A stretch of 64,000 bases of DNA from Albifimbria verrucaria. Taxonomy: Eukaryota; Ascomycota; Sordariomycetes; Hypocreales; Stachybotryaceae. Where the stretch lies: NCBI GenBank assembly GCA_020081605.1, contig JAHREC010000013.1, forward strand, positions 5,704,001 through 5,768,000, in the 5' to 3' direction. The notes beneath the pieces are model-generated. The model saw nothing but the letters and a program-made list of their open reading frames with translations, did not search any database and was not told the origin of the DNA. Made by a program: the position numbers and the translations under genes. Shown one piece after another: positions 12,569-24,900 of this stretch (the first letter of the stretch is position 1; each line of letters starts with the position of its first letter).

Positions 12569-13941
12569 ATGAGCACATCGCAGTCACCAGGTATGGCTAC
12601 CGCGGCTGTCAAGAGCGCGTCGGCTGCTCAAAAACCTGCGCCAAGCACCGGCCCTGATGCGACGGCCAATCCTCCACCACCAGGTGGCATTCTTCCTAAC
12701 CCATTAGTCGACGACCTGGTTTCCCATCATCTCAAGCGCGGTGTCTTGATCCCCTCAAAACTACCCAAGAAGTTCGACAGGATCACACCATCGTGCAGGC
12801 TCTCATCACCCGCGCTCCTACCAAGTCTGCCAACGATGTCATCTCGTAAGTAACTTTCGCGTCAAATACCTCCCAACCCTTCATATTCCCAATGCTAACA
12901 ACACATAGGGCTTTGCGAGACACTCAAGCTGAGGGCAATGCTAATACCTTGCCCCATCTTCGTAGATGCGCAAAGCCAACCGACCTTCCCGCCCATCTCA
13001 AGACCCAGTTTATGAACGATGATCCTACTGGCCGCCAGATACACACGGCCAAATCAAACTGGATATACATCATTGTTGGCGAAGCCAAAGATTTTGAGAC
13101 TGACGGTCTCACCAAGACGTTGTCGGCGATTGAAGGTTTGGAAAAGAGTCCTTTCATCGCATCGATTCCCGTACCGTTACTTGCACCAACCTCACAGATT
13201 CAGGCTGCCATGTGGTCATCCCAATTTTGGCCAACTGTCTATCGCAAGAACAATCCTCTTGGCCCGCACCCTAGCATGGTAGCACGTGGCACAGAAGATG
13301 TCAAGCAAGACGCTTCAGTTTGGTTGGCTCTCGCCCATCGCGTTGCCTTGCAAGCTAAAGAGTGTGGTATCGGCGAAGCAATGGGGGCTGTCGTTGTCCA
13401 AAGAGACGAGAATGGCTCCCAACTCGTTGGACTTGCAGGGGACGCTCGCTGGCATCAGGAATGCGGCGGCTTGGGGATTCCCAACAATCCAATGACGCAT
13501 TGTGTTCTTCGTGCCATCAGCATGGTGGCCCAGAAGCTGGTCCGACACGAGCGCAGGGCTGCCGGACTGACGATGGAGACGCCTAACCTGGAGTATGATG
13601 CGTTTCAGGACTCGCCTCTGATCGAGCTGGAGAGACAGTGTCTCGCGCAAGAACACCCGAACAAAGACGGGTATCTTTGCCACGGTCTTGAGCTATACGT
13701 CACTCACGAGCCATGCGTGGAATGCTCCATGGGCATACTGCACTCTCGTATGGGAAAGGTAGTTTTTGCCAAGCACATGCCACGAACCGGCGGACTGAGC
13801 TCAGATGATCGTCCCGATGGGGGCGGAAGAGGACTGGGTTTATTCTGGAGACGAGAGCTCAACTGGAGCTTGCTTGCGTGGGAATGGGAGCAGGACGGCG
13901 TGCCGGACCTGCCACCCGTCGACGCAACTACTCATGTATAG
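12569..13941 (+). CDS. tad3: tRNA-specific adenosine deaminase subunit Tad3
   Basis: Non-catalytic partner of Tad2 in the heterodimer that converts A34 to inosine in tRNA anticodons. Exon 1 is 12569-12845, intron 12846-12908 (GTAAGT...CATAG), exon 2 12909-13941; about 436 aa. Exon 2 has a deaminase fold with MTHCVLRAI where catalytic subunits have H-A-E, so the proton-shuttling glutamate is replaced by valine, the Tad3 signature. The zinc ligands PCVECSMGILHSR follow. The C-terminus (GLGLFWRRELNWSLLAW) is typical of the family. The N-terminus is proline- and alanine-rich. Exon 1 is broken at the C run 12751-12754, where one extra C restores the frame into APTKSANDVIS at the splice site. The ATG at 12593 is an alternative start. 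RNase H1 lies about 1 kb downstream on the same strand. Confidence 0.9.
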
Positions 13942-14951
13942 CATCCTTGCTTTGGCAGTCAAAACGAGGCCCAGACACTATACGCAACCGCATACCACGT
14001 CACTATCTGAGCATTGGCAATCGTCGAAGCTTACTGGGCGATGCTGGTGCACGGTGTCGTCACAACACAGATCACGGCCTACGTGTCAATGATAGGGGCC
14101 TACTGGCCTGCGTTCTCGAGTTTATCGAAGGTCTGGTGAATGTTGAGGCGAGGGACTGTAACGCCTAGGCAGCTGGTATGTACCTGTACTGTACAGTATT
14201 TTAGAAACTTGTTGGAGGACGAGCGGAGGGGTTAGATAGTCCTCTATGTGCTTAGCCTAGAAGTCGTGCATGAGCTTTGGTGTAAGAGAAGGGTCGTGCT
14301 GAGCCAGCTGGCCCAAAGTACTGTGCTGCATGTATGTACTGTAATTCTACACTACAGTAGAAAAGGGCTTGGACAGGGAGAAGCCGAATGGCTCGTGCTG
14401 CCAAAGTGAATGGCTCATTCACCGTTGCATCAAAGGACGGATTGTACTACAAAGGTCAGCAATTGATTGCCTAGACTCTGCATCATGGTGTCGAAGGGCT
14501 GGTCCAATCAATCCGGCTTGGGGCAATGTGCGTTGATGTTGTGTGTGCCCCTCTTCAGACTCTGACTGGTGGTGTATCACGGGGTGGTTCCTTTAACCTG
14601 CTGCAGCTCTCCACAACTACTTAGTACTTAACCCTCCTCCACCTCTCGAATTCGAAGTTCGACTCCAGCAAACGCCCTCCCTCCCCGCCTGCAACCGAGC
14701 TCGTCGATTTTCCCACCGTCATGCCCTTGCTGTGACTGCCTCGTCGTCGCCCGCAGCTCCGCGCGACCTTGGCCTACGCCGCCAGTCTCATTGCCCGCCA
14801 CGGACCACTCTGCAAGGGAGAGGAGGGACCGAGAGGTGCAGCATCCAGAGCCCGAAGCAGCTACATCGCGCCGAGACAGGCGCCCGAGCATGTTCCAGGC
14901 CTCGTCGACCTGTCCGTCTTTCGTTTCCTCGTCTCCGCAGAAACCACTACC
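13942..14951. other. Intergenic: TAD3 3' region and RNase H1 promoter
   Basis: No gene recognised. Contains a perfect palindrome at 14187-14198 and further TACTGTA/TACAGTA words near 14322-14360. A pyrimidine-rich stretch at 14631-14700 suggests the RNase H1 transcription start region. Confidence 0.45.
14187..14198. other. Perfect 12-bp palindrome TACTGTACAGTA
   Basis: Self-complementary word about 250 bp after the TAD3 stop; relatives occur across the window's intergenic DNA. Confidence 0.7.
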
Positions 14952-15983
14952 ATGAATAAGAGACGAGACGCCCCGGCGGCTGCCCAAAACCCGCCCAAGA
15001 AGCGCAAGATGGACAACCAGCCCAAATTCTACGCCGTCAAGGCCGGCTTCCGCCCCGGCGTCTACGAGAATTACTCCGACTGCCAGGCCCAGACCGCCGG
15101 CTTCAAGGGCGCTTTGTGTGCGTAGGACCAACCCATCGTGTTTCTTCGCCTGGCAGGGAACAGAGAGCTAATGATCCTCCGCGCTTACAGTCAAGTCCTT
15201 CACCTCGAGAGAGGACGCCGAAGCCTACGTCGCGGGCAAGAAGGTCATGTCCGCGCCAGACGAGCCGCAAAAATTCTACGCGGTTGCCGTGGGAAGCCCA
15301 ACGGGTATTTTTACGGACTGGGCCGAGGCTTCGTTATCGATTAAGGGAGTTAAAGGACCGAAATACAAGCGATTCGCGACGCGTTTAGAAGCAGTCGAGT
15401 ACATTAAGCAGTTTGGAAACAAGGAGGCCATTGAGGCCCTTGGAGAGACGGTCGAGCCGGTGGAGAAACCCGCGAAGAAAACCAAGGCCGCGGCCAGGAG
15501 ACCGTGCCAAAGAAGCTGGCAGATGATTTGCTCCAGATATACACAGACGGTAGCAGCCTGGCCAACGGAAAGCATGGCGCAAGAGCAGGCATCGGCGTCT
15601 ACTTTGGAGACGGCGACCCACGCAACCTCGCGGAGCGGCTGCAAGGCGAGCCACAGACAAACCAGCGCGCGGAGCTGATGGCGATGCTGCGCGCCATGGA
15701 GATCGCGCCGCTGAAGCAGACGATCCAGATCTTCAGCGATAGCCAGTACTCGATAAACTGCGTCACGCAGTGGGCGGTGAGCTGGAAGAAGAAGGGCTGG
15801 GTGACGGCCGCGGGCGAGCAGGTCAAGAACCAGGACATCATTCGCGTGATACTGGAGAAGATGGAAGAGCGCACAAAGGCCGGCGGCAACACCTTCTTCC
15901 AGTGGGTGAAGGGCCACGCCACCGACAGGGGCAACATCGCAGCCGACATGCTGGCCGTGCGAGGCGCGCGGATGGAGATCTAG
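14952..15983 (+). CDS. rnh1: Ribonuclease H1 with two hybrid-binding domains
   Basis: Degrades the RNA strand of RNA-DNA hybrids in nucleus and/or mitochondrion. Exon 1 is 14952-15117, intron 15118-15190 (GTGCGT...TTACAG), exon 2 15191-15983; about 319 aa. The first hybrid-binding domain, FYAVKAGFRPGVY to the SREDAEAYV region, is split by the intron; a second follows as FYAVAVGSPTGIFTDW to RLEAVEYIKQFG. A Lys/Ala-rich linker leads to the catalytic domain: IYTDGSS (first Asp), NQRAELMAML (Glu), IFSDSQYSINC (Asp), WVKGHATDRGN (catalytic His loop) and AADMLA (last Asp). The DEDD carboxylates are therefore all present. One base is missing near 15495 in the linker (GCCAGGAG where GCCAAGGAG restores KETVPKK). 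The basic KKRKM near the start may act as a nuclear signal. Confidence 0.95.
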
Positions 15984-16885
15984 AGGCACCACCTCCCGGC
16001 TTCTAGAGGTGGATTTTTTCTCGGATGAATACCCATCGCGAGCGGTTAGACCGTGTAGAGCGCCCTGCTACTTCGGAGCAGAGCCCTTGGCATCTTCGTG
16101 CTTGGGAGTATACGGATTAAAGGAAACAAGTTCAAGGAAAGGAGAGGGCCCTGGTATCACAGTGGCCGCGTCTGATTTTCTGTGTAGGTAGATTGCCTTT
16201 TTTTTGCCGACCTGTTCGATGATACCTTAGTAACCGACCCCGATAACTCTCATCTAGACCTGTAAAGAGCCCTGGTTGTACATTGACGATCGTGCTGCAG
16301 TGACTATGACGTCGAGGGCGCCAAAATCGAAGGCTGACTCGAGAAGTAGCTCAGAAGCTGAACATTAGTACCTATCAAGTCTTGCAATGGTGCAAATTTG
16401 AACGGTTCCCGTGCTATCGTCCTTTTATTCACATCATGACGAATTATGAATAAGAGGGGTTCAATTATGAACAAGGCTTCATTATCCACAGGAGCGTTTG
16501 TGCCGTGATAGCTGCCCATGTGCAATGCCTTGAGGCCTCCCGTCGTCCCCGCCGCTTATTTCCGCTTCTGAGGCAAATGGGGTATCTCTCGCCCAACCTA
16601 CCTCGTCGTTGCAACCCAGAGCCATTTTACCCCTTGCACATTTCTTTGGTCACTACTATCCGCTAATCACATCGATTGTTATGAACAGTTGCCGCTTCTA
16701 AAGTCAAGGACTTTTATGGTTTTCTCAAAGTTTGGTGTTCAAGCGAAACGTCTGGGTATCGTCGAGAGCATTGCAAGCCAATAGTGTTGGACCTTCCGAA
16801 CAGGAAGAATGATCTTCTCAACTCTACGAACTGACGCGGCTGTTATTCCTCAGACTTCTATTCGTTAATAGAGCACGTTTTCATC
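15984..16885. other. Intergenic between RNase H1 and NHA1
   Basis: No coding signal recognised. A T-rich run at 16198-16206 may belong to the RNase H1 3' UTR; 16670-16885 is the NHA1 5' region. Confidence 0.4.
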
Positions 16886-18694
16886 ATGGCTAGCAAGATT
16901 TGGCAAATTCCGTTGGTCCTGTCCGACTTCAACATTGTTGTGGCGTTCCTCGGCGGATTTATCTCGATATTTGGCTTGGTTTCGTATCTTCTAAAGGAGA
17001 ACTTCTATCTTTCGGAAGCATGTAGGTTACAGACGAACAATCGTTGGCCTTGAAAGGGTGTTAGGCTGACTCGGTCCAACGCAGTGATTTCCTTACTCAT
17101 CGGCGTCGCCTTCGGTCCCCATGCTGCCAACTTCATCCGCCCTCACGACTACGCTCAATGCTCTGAAAGCGACTCCCAGCAAGTCTGCGAGAAGAACCTG
17201 GATGGCATCACGCTCAACTTCTCTCGCTTGGTGCTTGGCGTCCAGCTTGTCCTTGCTGGCGTGCAACTCCCCAGCAAATATCTTTGGCGACAATGGAAAC
17301 CAATTTTGCTGCTTGTCGGACCAGGCATGACGTTCATGTGGCTTGCCACGAGCCTGCTTGTCTGGGGCCTGGTGAGACCGCCGTCTTTTCTCCATGCGCT
17401 GGCCGTTGGTGCCTGCGTGACACCGACGGATCCTGTGCTCTCGGCCGTTATCGTCAAGGGCAAATTCGCAGATCACAACATCCCAAAGGAGCTACAGAAT
17501 CTCATTGTCGCTGAGTCTGGGGCCAATGATGGCCTGGGTTACCCGTTCCTATTCTTTGCGTTGTACTTGATCAAGTTCGTGGGCTCTGGGGCTACAGATG
17601 GAGGCGCAGGCGATGCCATGGGCCTATGGTTTGGCATGACCTGGGGCTACGTGATCATCCTGAGCATCATCTACGGTGCCGTGGTTGGCTGGATTGCTAA
17701 AGAGTGTCTTCACTGGGCTGAACAGCACAACTATGTGGACCGTGAGAGCTTTCTTGTTTTCGCCATATCTTTGGCTCTCTTTGTGCTCGGCACTTGCGGA
17801 TTGATTGGCACAGATGACGTGCTGGCTTGCTTCGTCGCCGGAAATGTCTTCACTTGGGATGATTGGTTTCGTCTGGAGACCAAAGATGACTCCCTCCAGC
17901 CGACAATTGACATGCTCCTGAATGTCACCATCTTTCTCTGGTACGGTGCTGTCATTCCCTGGAAAGAGTTTGGTAGCAACCTTGTCATTCCGACCCACCG
18001 TCTTGTAGAACTTGGTATCTTGGTTCTTGTTTTGAGGAGACTGCCTTGGATATTTGGACTACACCGCTGGATCCACCAAATCGAATCCGCAAGACATGCA
18101 ATCTTTGTAGGGTTCTTTGGCCCGATCGGCGTTTCGGCGGTATTCTATCTGTTCATTACCCTGGAATTCGTTGAAGAACACCTGAGCGATGGACATGAAG
18201 GGCCTCGAAGCGACGTAACAGGGTTTGCCGAAACGGTCAAGTTGGTCGTATGGTTCTTGGTTGTGTGTAGCGTGGTATGTCTTTACAGTTCCTTCCCTGA
18301 ACCGCACCAGTAGGTTTGATACTAATCATCACAGGTCGTTCATGGTCTCAGCATCCCTATCGGTCGGCTAGGGTATCTAGCACCAAGAACTCTGAGCAGA
18401 GTTATTAGTGAAAGTATTAGCGACGCGCAACAAGCGTCCACAACGAAGACGCCGATCCCAATCATTGGCCGTTGGTTCGGTGATAGAACAGGCCTAGCAG
18501 AGTCCGGCGCAAGAGCACCCAACGTCCTGGGAGCCAATCTTGATCCGCCCGGCATTCAGGGCCCCGCGACTAATGCCTTGAAGATAAGCGGTCCATTCCA
18601 CCCTCGACGGATGCACGGGGTAGATCAGGGCGACTCTGGCCGAGAACAGGAACCACCAGACGCCATAGCGCGGGCGACCCCACGCGGGACATAA
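16886..18694 (+). CDS. nha1: Plasma-membrane Na+/H+ antiporter (Nha1/CPA1 type)
   Basis: Exports Na+ and K+ in exchange for H+, serving salt tolerance and pH control. Three exons: 16886-17021, 17085-18274 and 18335-18694; introns 17022-17084 and 18275-18334; about 561 aa with no frameshift. Fungal CPA1 motifs are present: FGPHAANFIRP, GVQLPSKYLWRQWK, ACVTPTDPVLSAVIVKGKFA and VAESGANDGLGYPFLF, the last carrying the conserved Asn-Asp ion-binding pair. Then GTDDVLACFVAGNVFTWDDWF and IGVSAVFYLFITLEF. About a dozen hydrophobic segments precede a hydrophilic tail (exon 3). That tail is short (about 120 aa) compared with the several-hundred-residue tail of S. cerevisiae Nha1. Filamentous fungi often carry several paralogues, so the exact orthologue is uncertain. 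Confidence 0.93.
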
Positions 18695-21600
18695 GGTTCT
18701 TTGACGAAGTCTAAAGGGATGGGGGTTATTTGACGACAGTGAGAATTCGGAAAGGCCGTGGACCGGAGGCTCAAATGCCTCCATGTGTCAGTGTGAAGCG
18801 AGGAGGATTTATGAGGTGTCTCTTCCGCATTCCAGTACTAACTGGGGCGTATATTGATGTTGATAAACGAGCAAGGCTTCTTGCGCAATCAAGTTTCGCT
18901 GCATCGTGCGTCTTATCTGAGACCACGGGGTCCCAAGTCCGAGTCTAATTCGATTTCGTATCGCATGGCTGAGAACTCAGCATACCTGGAACCACTCACA
19001 GATGTCTCAATCCGAATCCTTGAAATTTGAAGTCTCTGCCGGACACGGCCAGCCACAACATATACAGAGAGCCGTTTTGTAGCACATTTCCCAGCAGACG
19101 CTTTGGCTTCTTCGGATATGCCGAATAGACCGTTGGCTGATCGATAAACGTAGCTCCAGAGGCTGGAAACTATTCCAGAGAAGGACACAGCGTGCGGCGC
19201 AAGGTTTTTAGAGTCGGTTGCGACGTGGCGGCGGCTTAAAGACTGTGGTTACAGGCGGCTTGAACCATCTGTAGATAATAGCCTGAGACAAAGGGAACTA
19301 GGGCAAAGCCAGTTCATGCATGCCTGAAGAAACCAAAACACGGCAGTGGCTCTTTTAGTTAGACGAGTCCTGCGGATTTTTCGGGTATTTTGTGGCCATA
19401 TCTTCATCAACATGGTCTCAGCAGGATCAACAAGGGAGTGAAGGAGCCGAAGAGCCGTTTATGGTACATCTCACTGTAGAAAGGGTGGACGGGCTAGGTG
19501 AGCAGCCTCGTACTGTGTGAAAAGCAGGCTCGGCATCCTGAAGGAATGAACATTTTAGAAAAGCCACTGTGGTAACCAGACGAGTCGGCAGATGACCAAC
19601 AGAGGCTCTGATATGCGGATTCTACGCGGTGTGGTCAGGAAACCTGTCCAGATAGTTCTGTTGAGATGTCGGTCCGCCGACATCAGTGCAGTCCCGCTCA
19701 GCACCGTTGATAGAGTGGGACAACACCACCACAATCGGATTGGCCCGACTGCCTGCATCTTGCTATGCCAAATGCCATCAGCTCGGCCAGTAACAAAATG
19801 TGGGCGGTGCTGCAGGCGCTGTCCAACCAGGCGGCCCCGTCCATCTGTACGTCGCGGGTGTGGGTCAGAGATGGCCGAGATGTGATGTCCCGGGATCCCG
19901 CGAGACAAGCACATCATCGGGGCCAGGTGGGAAGTCAAATCGAAATTTGTGTGCCATGGGAGTTGTTATCTCGCAGATGGCCAAGAATAGCATCGGCTTC
20001 GCATACAGTACAGGCACTATGCTAAATGCAGCCACGAGACGAGGGGAAAGTAAACAGCGCAGCAATGGAGGAAACAGGACTGTGGCTCACTCGTCTCACC
20101 GTTCACGTAGTGAAGCACTGCGTGACAGGGATTCGTCATTGTTGGGCCGTGCAAGGAAAGAAGTGGAAGACGCCAAGTCGTCCCAACCTCTGCTACAAGG
20201 CGCCAACCACCACCATGAGGAGCGTTCGTCAGCATCTTGATTAGGCAGCGTGCCTCGGTTGTTGGGGAATCGAACACGGTTGAGAACCGGCGCAGCGGGC
20301 AGTCTTGGAGGTCCGCTTGCTGATGCCGATGCCGTCAATGGGTCGCCCGGGTGAGGTGAGACTTGATGGTCGTTTGAACAAAAGGCCAGGCTGGCAGCTG
20401 ACCAACGACGAAACTACAGCCTGGGTCATGACAGGACAGTGCTAACAGAGTATGCATTACAATGCAAGACACGAGGTGGCAGCGGCGAAAGCTAAGGTAG
20501 TCCAGCAACAAGGTTCGCCAGATAATGGTAGTGGTGGTGGTGGTGGAGGAAATGGTGGATGCGGGCACAAATCCATGACTTCTTGAGTACAGATACAGAG
20601 TACCTGTATGTGTGCAGGCTACTGTAGGTACTAGGTACCACTGTATTGCATGTAAGTGGTGTGCGTAGGTACGTGCAATGACTGGCTGCTGGTTCAAGCA
20701 GCTTACTGAGCCACAGCGGTCCCTTAATGGGCACTTGGCCTTGCGCTAGCAGGTATCTGGGAAATGCCTGCCTGCCACGCAACTGTCTCCGATTGTGCCT
20801 GAGACTGATGACAGGATACTTGCCCTCCCTGTACTGTACCCAGGCACCAGATGGCCGCTATTCCCGCGCTTGGCCGTCGAGTGCCTGTAGCACTGTAACC
20901 CTCCCTTCCTCCATCAGATCGTTTTGTTGACGCTACTGAAGTTACGTCGGCTGCATTGAGAGTGCAGATTAGCAACGCAATCGTACTATGTAGGCCACAA
21001 GACCCTGGTGGACGCCACACCCCGATGATTTTCTCAGATGCGGTCATTGGTCGAGACATTCCAGGCTTTACCCGGCCACAAGCCATCCAAGCCAATCCGA
21101 GAGGCCGGTTCATGCCCAAGCCAAGGGAAAAGCACTGTGTGACGCTGTGACGCTGCCATGTGCCAGTACAGTGCTAATTCAGCCACACCTCCCTGTGCCG
21201 TAATCTCCCCGAACGCTGAACACGGCACCATGTCCCTCTTGTACCTCGTCCCACTTTTCCTGGGCATGCACGTCCACTAAAAGGATGGTTCAGCGCCTCT
21301 CGCCCTCCAAAACTGCCTCTGGGTTTTCTGGACGTTCCCACCGCCCACAGACGATCATTCAATCAATCAATCACCTACTCTACCTCTACCTCTCTGCCTC
21401 TCCACTCCTCCCAGAAGGGCCCGAAACAATCCCTCTTTGCTTGGGTATCCTTTTTCCTCTCGTCACTTCTTCACAACATCAACACTTTCCCTTGCCTTGC
21501 CGAACCGACTCGACTCGTGCCACCAGCTGCGCAGCATCGCATCCTCGTCGAATTGTTCGTCCACCCCCGACTCGGCCAATTTTAGGGATCTTTGACCGAA

Positions 21601-21960
21601 TCCTGACCCATCCGACTATCGCGTCCTCCCAAGACCAATTTCCCGCCTTGCGTGCACCCACTCCGTCCAGACACTACAGGTGCGCGACTCTACCACCAGT
21701 CACCCCGACGATGGCTTCGTAGCTTGGCTCAAAGGACACGACTGAACATTTTGCAGCTGCCCCGCCATCTCGTTCCTCCTCTCAGGGTCCTGTTCCGTCC
21801 TTTCGAAATCAGTAGACCACCCCCAGGCTCTCGCTTGAATTGCCCCCGCCGTCGCGCACGCTACCGACTCTAAAACCGCCTCCTCATTACTCGCGCCAGC
21901 AAAAGAAATCTGTTTGTGGGAGAATCTCGACGCGCAACCCCAGAGAGGCCGCTCCTGGTC
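18695..21960. other. Intergenic and MGA2 leader
   Basis: 3.3 kb without a recognisable gene. 20590-20680 is dense in TACCTGTA/GTAGGTAC words. 21365-21420 and 21560-21720 are pyrimidine-rich and look like a transcribed leader of MGA2 with upstream ATGs (for example 21284), so upstream ORFs may tune MGA2 translation. Confidence 0.45.
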
Positions 21961-24900
21961 ATGTCATCTGTCGGAGGCACTGGCGCTGGCAGTCCTCTGA
22001 TTGCAGGAGCAGGAATGTCTGGCGGCGACTTTCACGACTTCTCCGATGACGAGCTCGCTGCCTCCAACTTCTTCGACTTCTCCAACAGCGCAGACACTCT
22101 GCAGAGCCTAGAATCCATCGGCGCCGCCGACCACAAGGCCTTTCTATCACCACAGGAGCTCACCGCCTCCGTACCCTTTCCAGACTCTCCCAACGGCTCC
22201 TACCACGACTCATCTTCGGAATCTGCCTCATCTACCAAGAGGACGGCCAGTTGCAGCACATCATCCAAGACGCCCATCACTACCGGCGATGTCGCTATGG
22301 AAGAGGCTAGCAGCGATAAAATGGAATGGGGTCAGCCCAACTTTGCGGCCCTAGATGCGGATGATTCCTTTGCATTCGGGCGGACAGCCGACTCTTCTGG
22401 CGTCGACGGACTCTACACATTCGGTGACCATGACGATAGTTTCATGGATCAGTCGTTTGACTTTGAGAGTGCATCGAGTAGCCCTGACGCACCATCCACA
22501 GGGCACATGACCACAATGACCTCGCCGGGCATGACCACTATCAAAAATCACAGCCCTAGGATCCCTGATTCAGCACCGAGGGGCAAGTCTTACACTCACA
22601 AGAAGCAATCCTCAGTTCGTACCCATATTTTTTATTATGTTTCACATTTTGGCTCCAATGTGAGATTTGCTAACATGATTGTAGCAGTATTCAACTTCTT
22701 CATTACCGAATGGTCGTAAGCCGATCGGTTCCCGTGAGGTGTCGCCAATGTCAACACTGGTAACCAGTCACGGCTCGTCACCAATAGCTTTGTTTAATTC
22801 GCCATCACCGCATACAATTCCTGATTTTAACGGTCTTGCCAACGGCAACGGAATCTGGCCCAACAAATTGGACCTAACCCCCGGCACCACTTCAATTCGG
22901 CGGTCAGATGATGCAGGCCATGGCTTTGTCACAACAACTTCCTCTCCTCAACCCGTCTTCTCATGTTTTCACTGGCCGATATGAGTTACGAATCCTCCCT
23001 ACTCCACTAAAGTCTCGTGTTGAGACGCAAATTCCGATCAAGATGACTCTGTCTCCTGTGCCTCCTGGGGTTACTAAGCTACATCTTCCGGCTCATACGA
23101 TCTCAAAACCCAAGTTGCTCGCAAAACCTCCACCCGAACCATCTCCCGACACCCTGGAGCTTTTCGTCGGACTTGTATGTACTAGTGCGATGGAACAGCC
23201 GGGTATGAAAAAGAAGGCTTTGGAGAGGGCTGCGAGAAATCCTCAGGGTATCTGCCGGACTTGGATGACGAGGCGAACTCACCACAAAATGGCGGTGATG
23301 TTCGCATCTGCACCGGGTGCATTACAAGAGAACGAAAGAGAGCAGCGAGGAAGAAGATCAAGAAACCTGAAGAGGAGAAGATGTGGAGTCAGGATGAGGA
23401 GCGTCGAGTTATTGTTTTCAACACGCAAGAAGTCAAGGAGTGGCAGCCTTTGACCGGCGTTATGGATCCAACGGGACGACCTGAAGCTGTCGCGCCTAAC
23501 GGGGCTATGCAAATCGACGCACCAATGCGTATAGCTTGTTATTGCCGGCACCATGGAGAGAAGATGGGTTTTAATGTTATTTTCACCATCAAGGATTTCC
23601 AAGGTCGTGTCATTGCGCAGGCCATGTCCAACCCTATTATGATCACAGACGATCATAAGACGCATCCCATGGCTCAGCTCACGGCTCAACCGCCTGCGTC
23701 AACAGAGCCACCGCCTGCAGCGCCAACATCCGATATGAATAGTCTTGGGCCTAATGGTGCTAACGGGACTTTCCCCATTTCAGTGTCAAACATGGATATC
23801 TCCGGTCCTCAACGAGGCAGCCAAGTTTCCATGCACAGCGCATCGTCAGGGAAAACGACGCCTACGATGAGCAATACCGCAGTTCCTTCTCGCGCTATAT
23901 CCAGGCCTGCGTCGCCAGGCCAAGGAGGCCCAATGGCTAAACGCAGGAAAGGTAGCGGCTCTCGGGTCCCCAACGACTTGACGATGACACGTCTTGATAC
24001 ATCACCCCTCCAGGTTCCCGAGCTGCTAGCGCTCAGGTCGTTTCCGCCACTTCTCCGTTTAGTCCCAATCAAAATCTTATGCCTGCTTCGGAACAGCAGA
24101 TGTTCGCTCAACCAAACGGCCAGCCCCCTTTGCGACGGGACCTCCAACCCCAAGTAGCAACGAGCAGACGCCCTTCTTTGGAAATCATCGCTCTGCAAGC
24201 ATGGATAACTTGGCTATGGCTCAGTTGTATTCTGCACCAGCTTCAAATCACCCAAGTCGGGCCCCGAGTCCCAATGGTCTACGTAACGGTATCGCCGCTG
24301 TACCTCAGAATCAGTTCACGCAAGCGCTTGCAAGCAGCCTCTATTCTCTACCAATGGGCATGAACCAGAACCATATACCTCCCGTTATTCATAAAATCAT
24401 CCCTAACGAGGGTCCTAAGATTGGAGGTATTGAAGTCACTGTACTTGGAGCAGCTTTCTTCCAGGGTCTTGAGGTATGGTTCGGCGACCGCAAGGCTACC
24501 ACAACCACATTCTGGGGAGAATCTTCTCTGGTCTGCCTGCTACCCCCTCACCTGTGGCGGGAGCTGTAGCTGTGACCTTCAAACACCAAACCGGGCCATC
24601 AGCCCAAAATTTCCCCATTGCCAAGCAGCCACCTATCTTTAAGTACATCGATGACAACGAAGATAAGCTCATTCGTACCGCTCTATCGGTTCTTGGTCAC
24701 AAAATGTCTGGCCAGATGGTTGATGTCAGCGATCTGGCCCGAAGAATTCTTAATGATGGCGGCTCAAACTGGACTGGCGGATCATCAGTTGGGCCATCTG
24801 GTAATGGGTCAGTGTACGGCCATAACAACAACAACTCGCAACACCTGGAAACTCAGTTGCTCAAGTGCCTCGACTTGATCGATCTTGACGACAGCACTCA

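Noticed and set aside
20258..20290. Minus-strand TTCGATTCC resembling a tRNA B box
   Set aside because: The flanking bases do not form a T-arm stem and no matching A box or acceptor stem is found. No tRNA gene was convincingly seen in the window.
21284..21722. 145-aa frame 5' of MGA2 as a separate gene
   Set aside because: Pyrimidine-rich Ser/Pro/Leu sequence directly upstream of MGA2; best read as leader with upstream ATGs.
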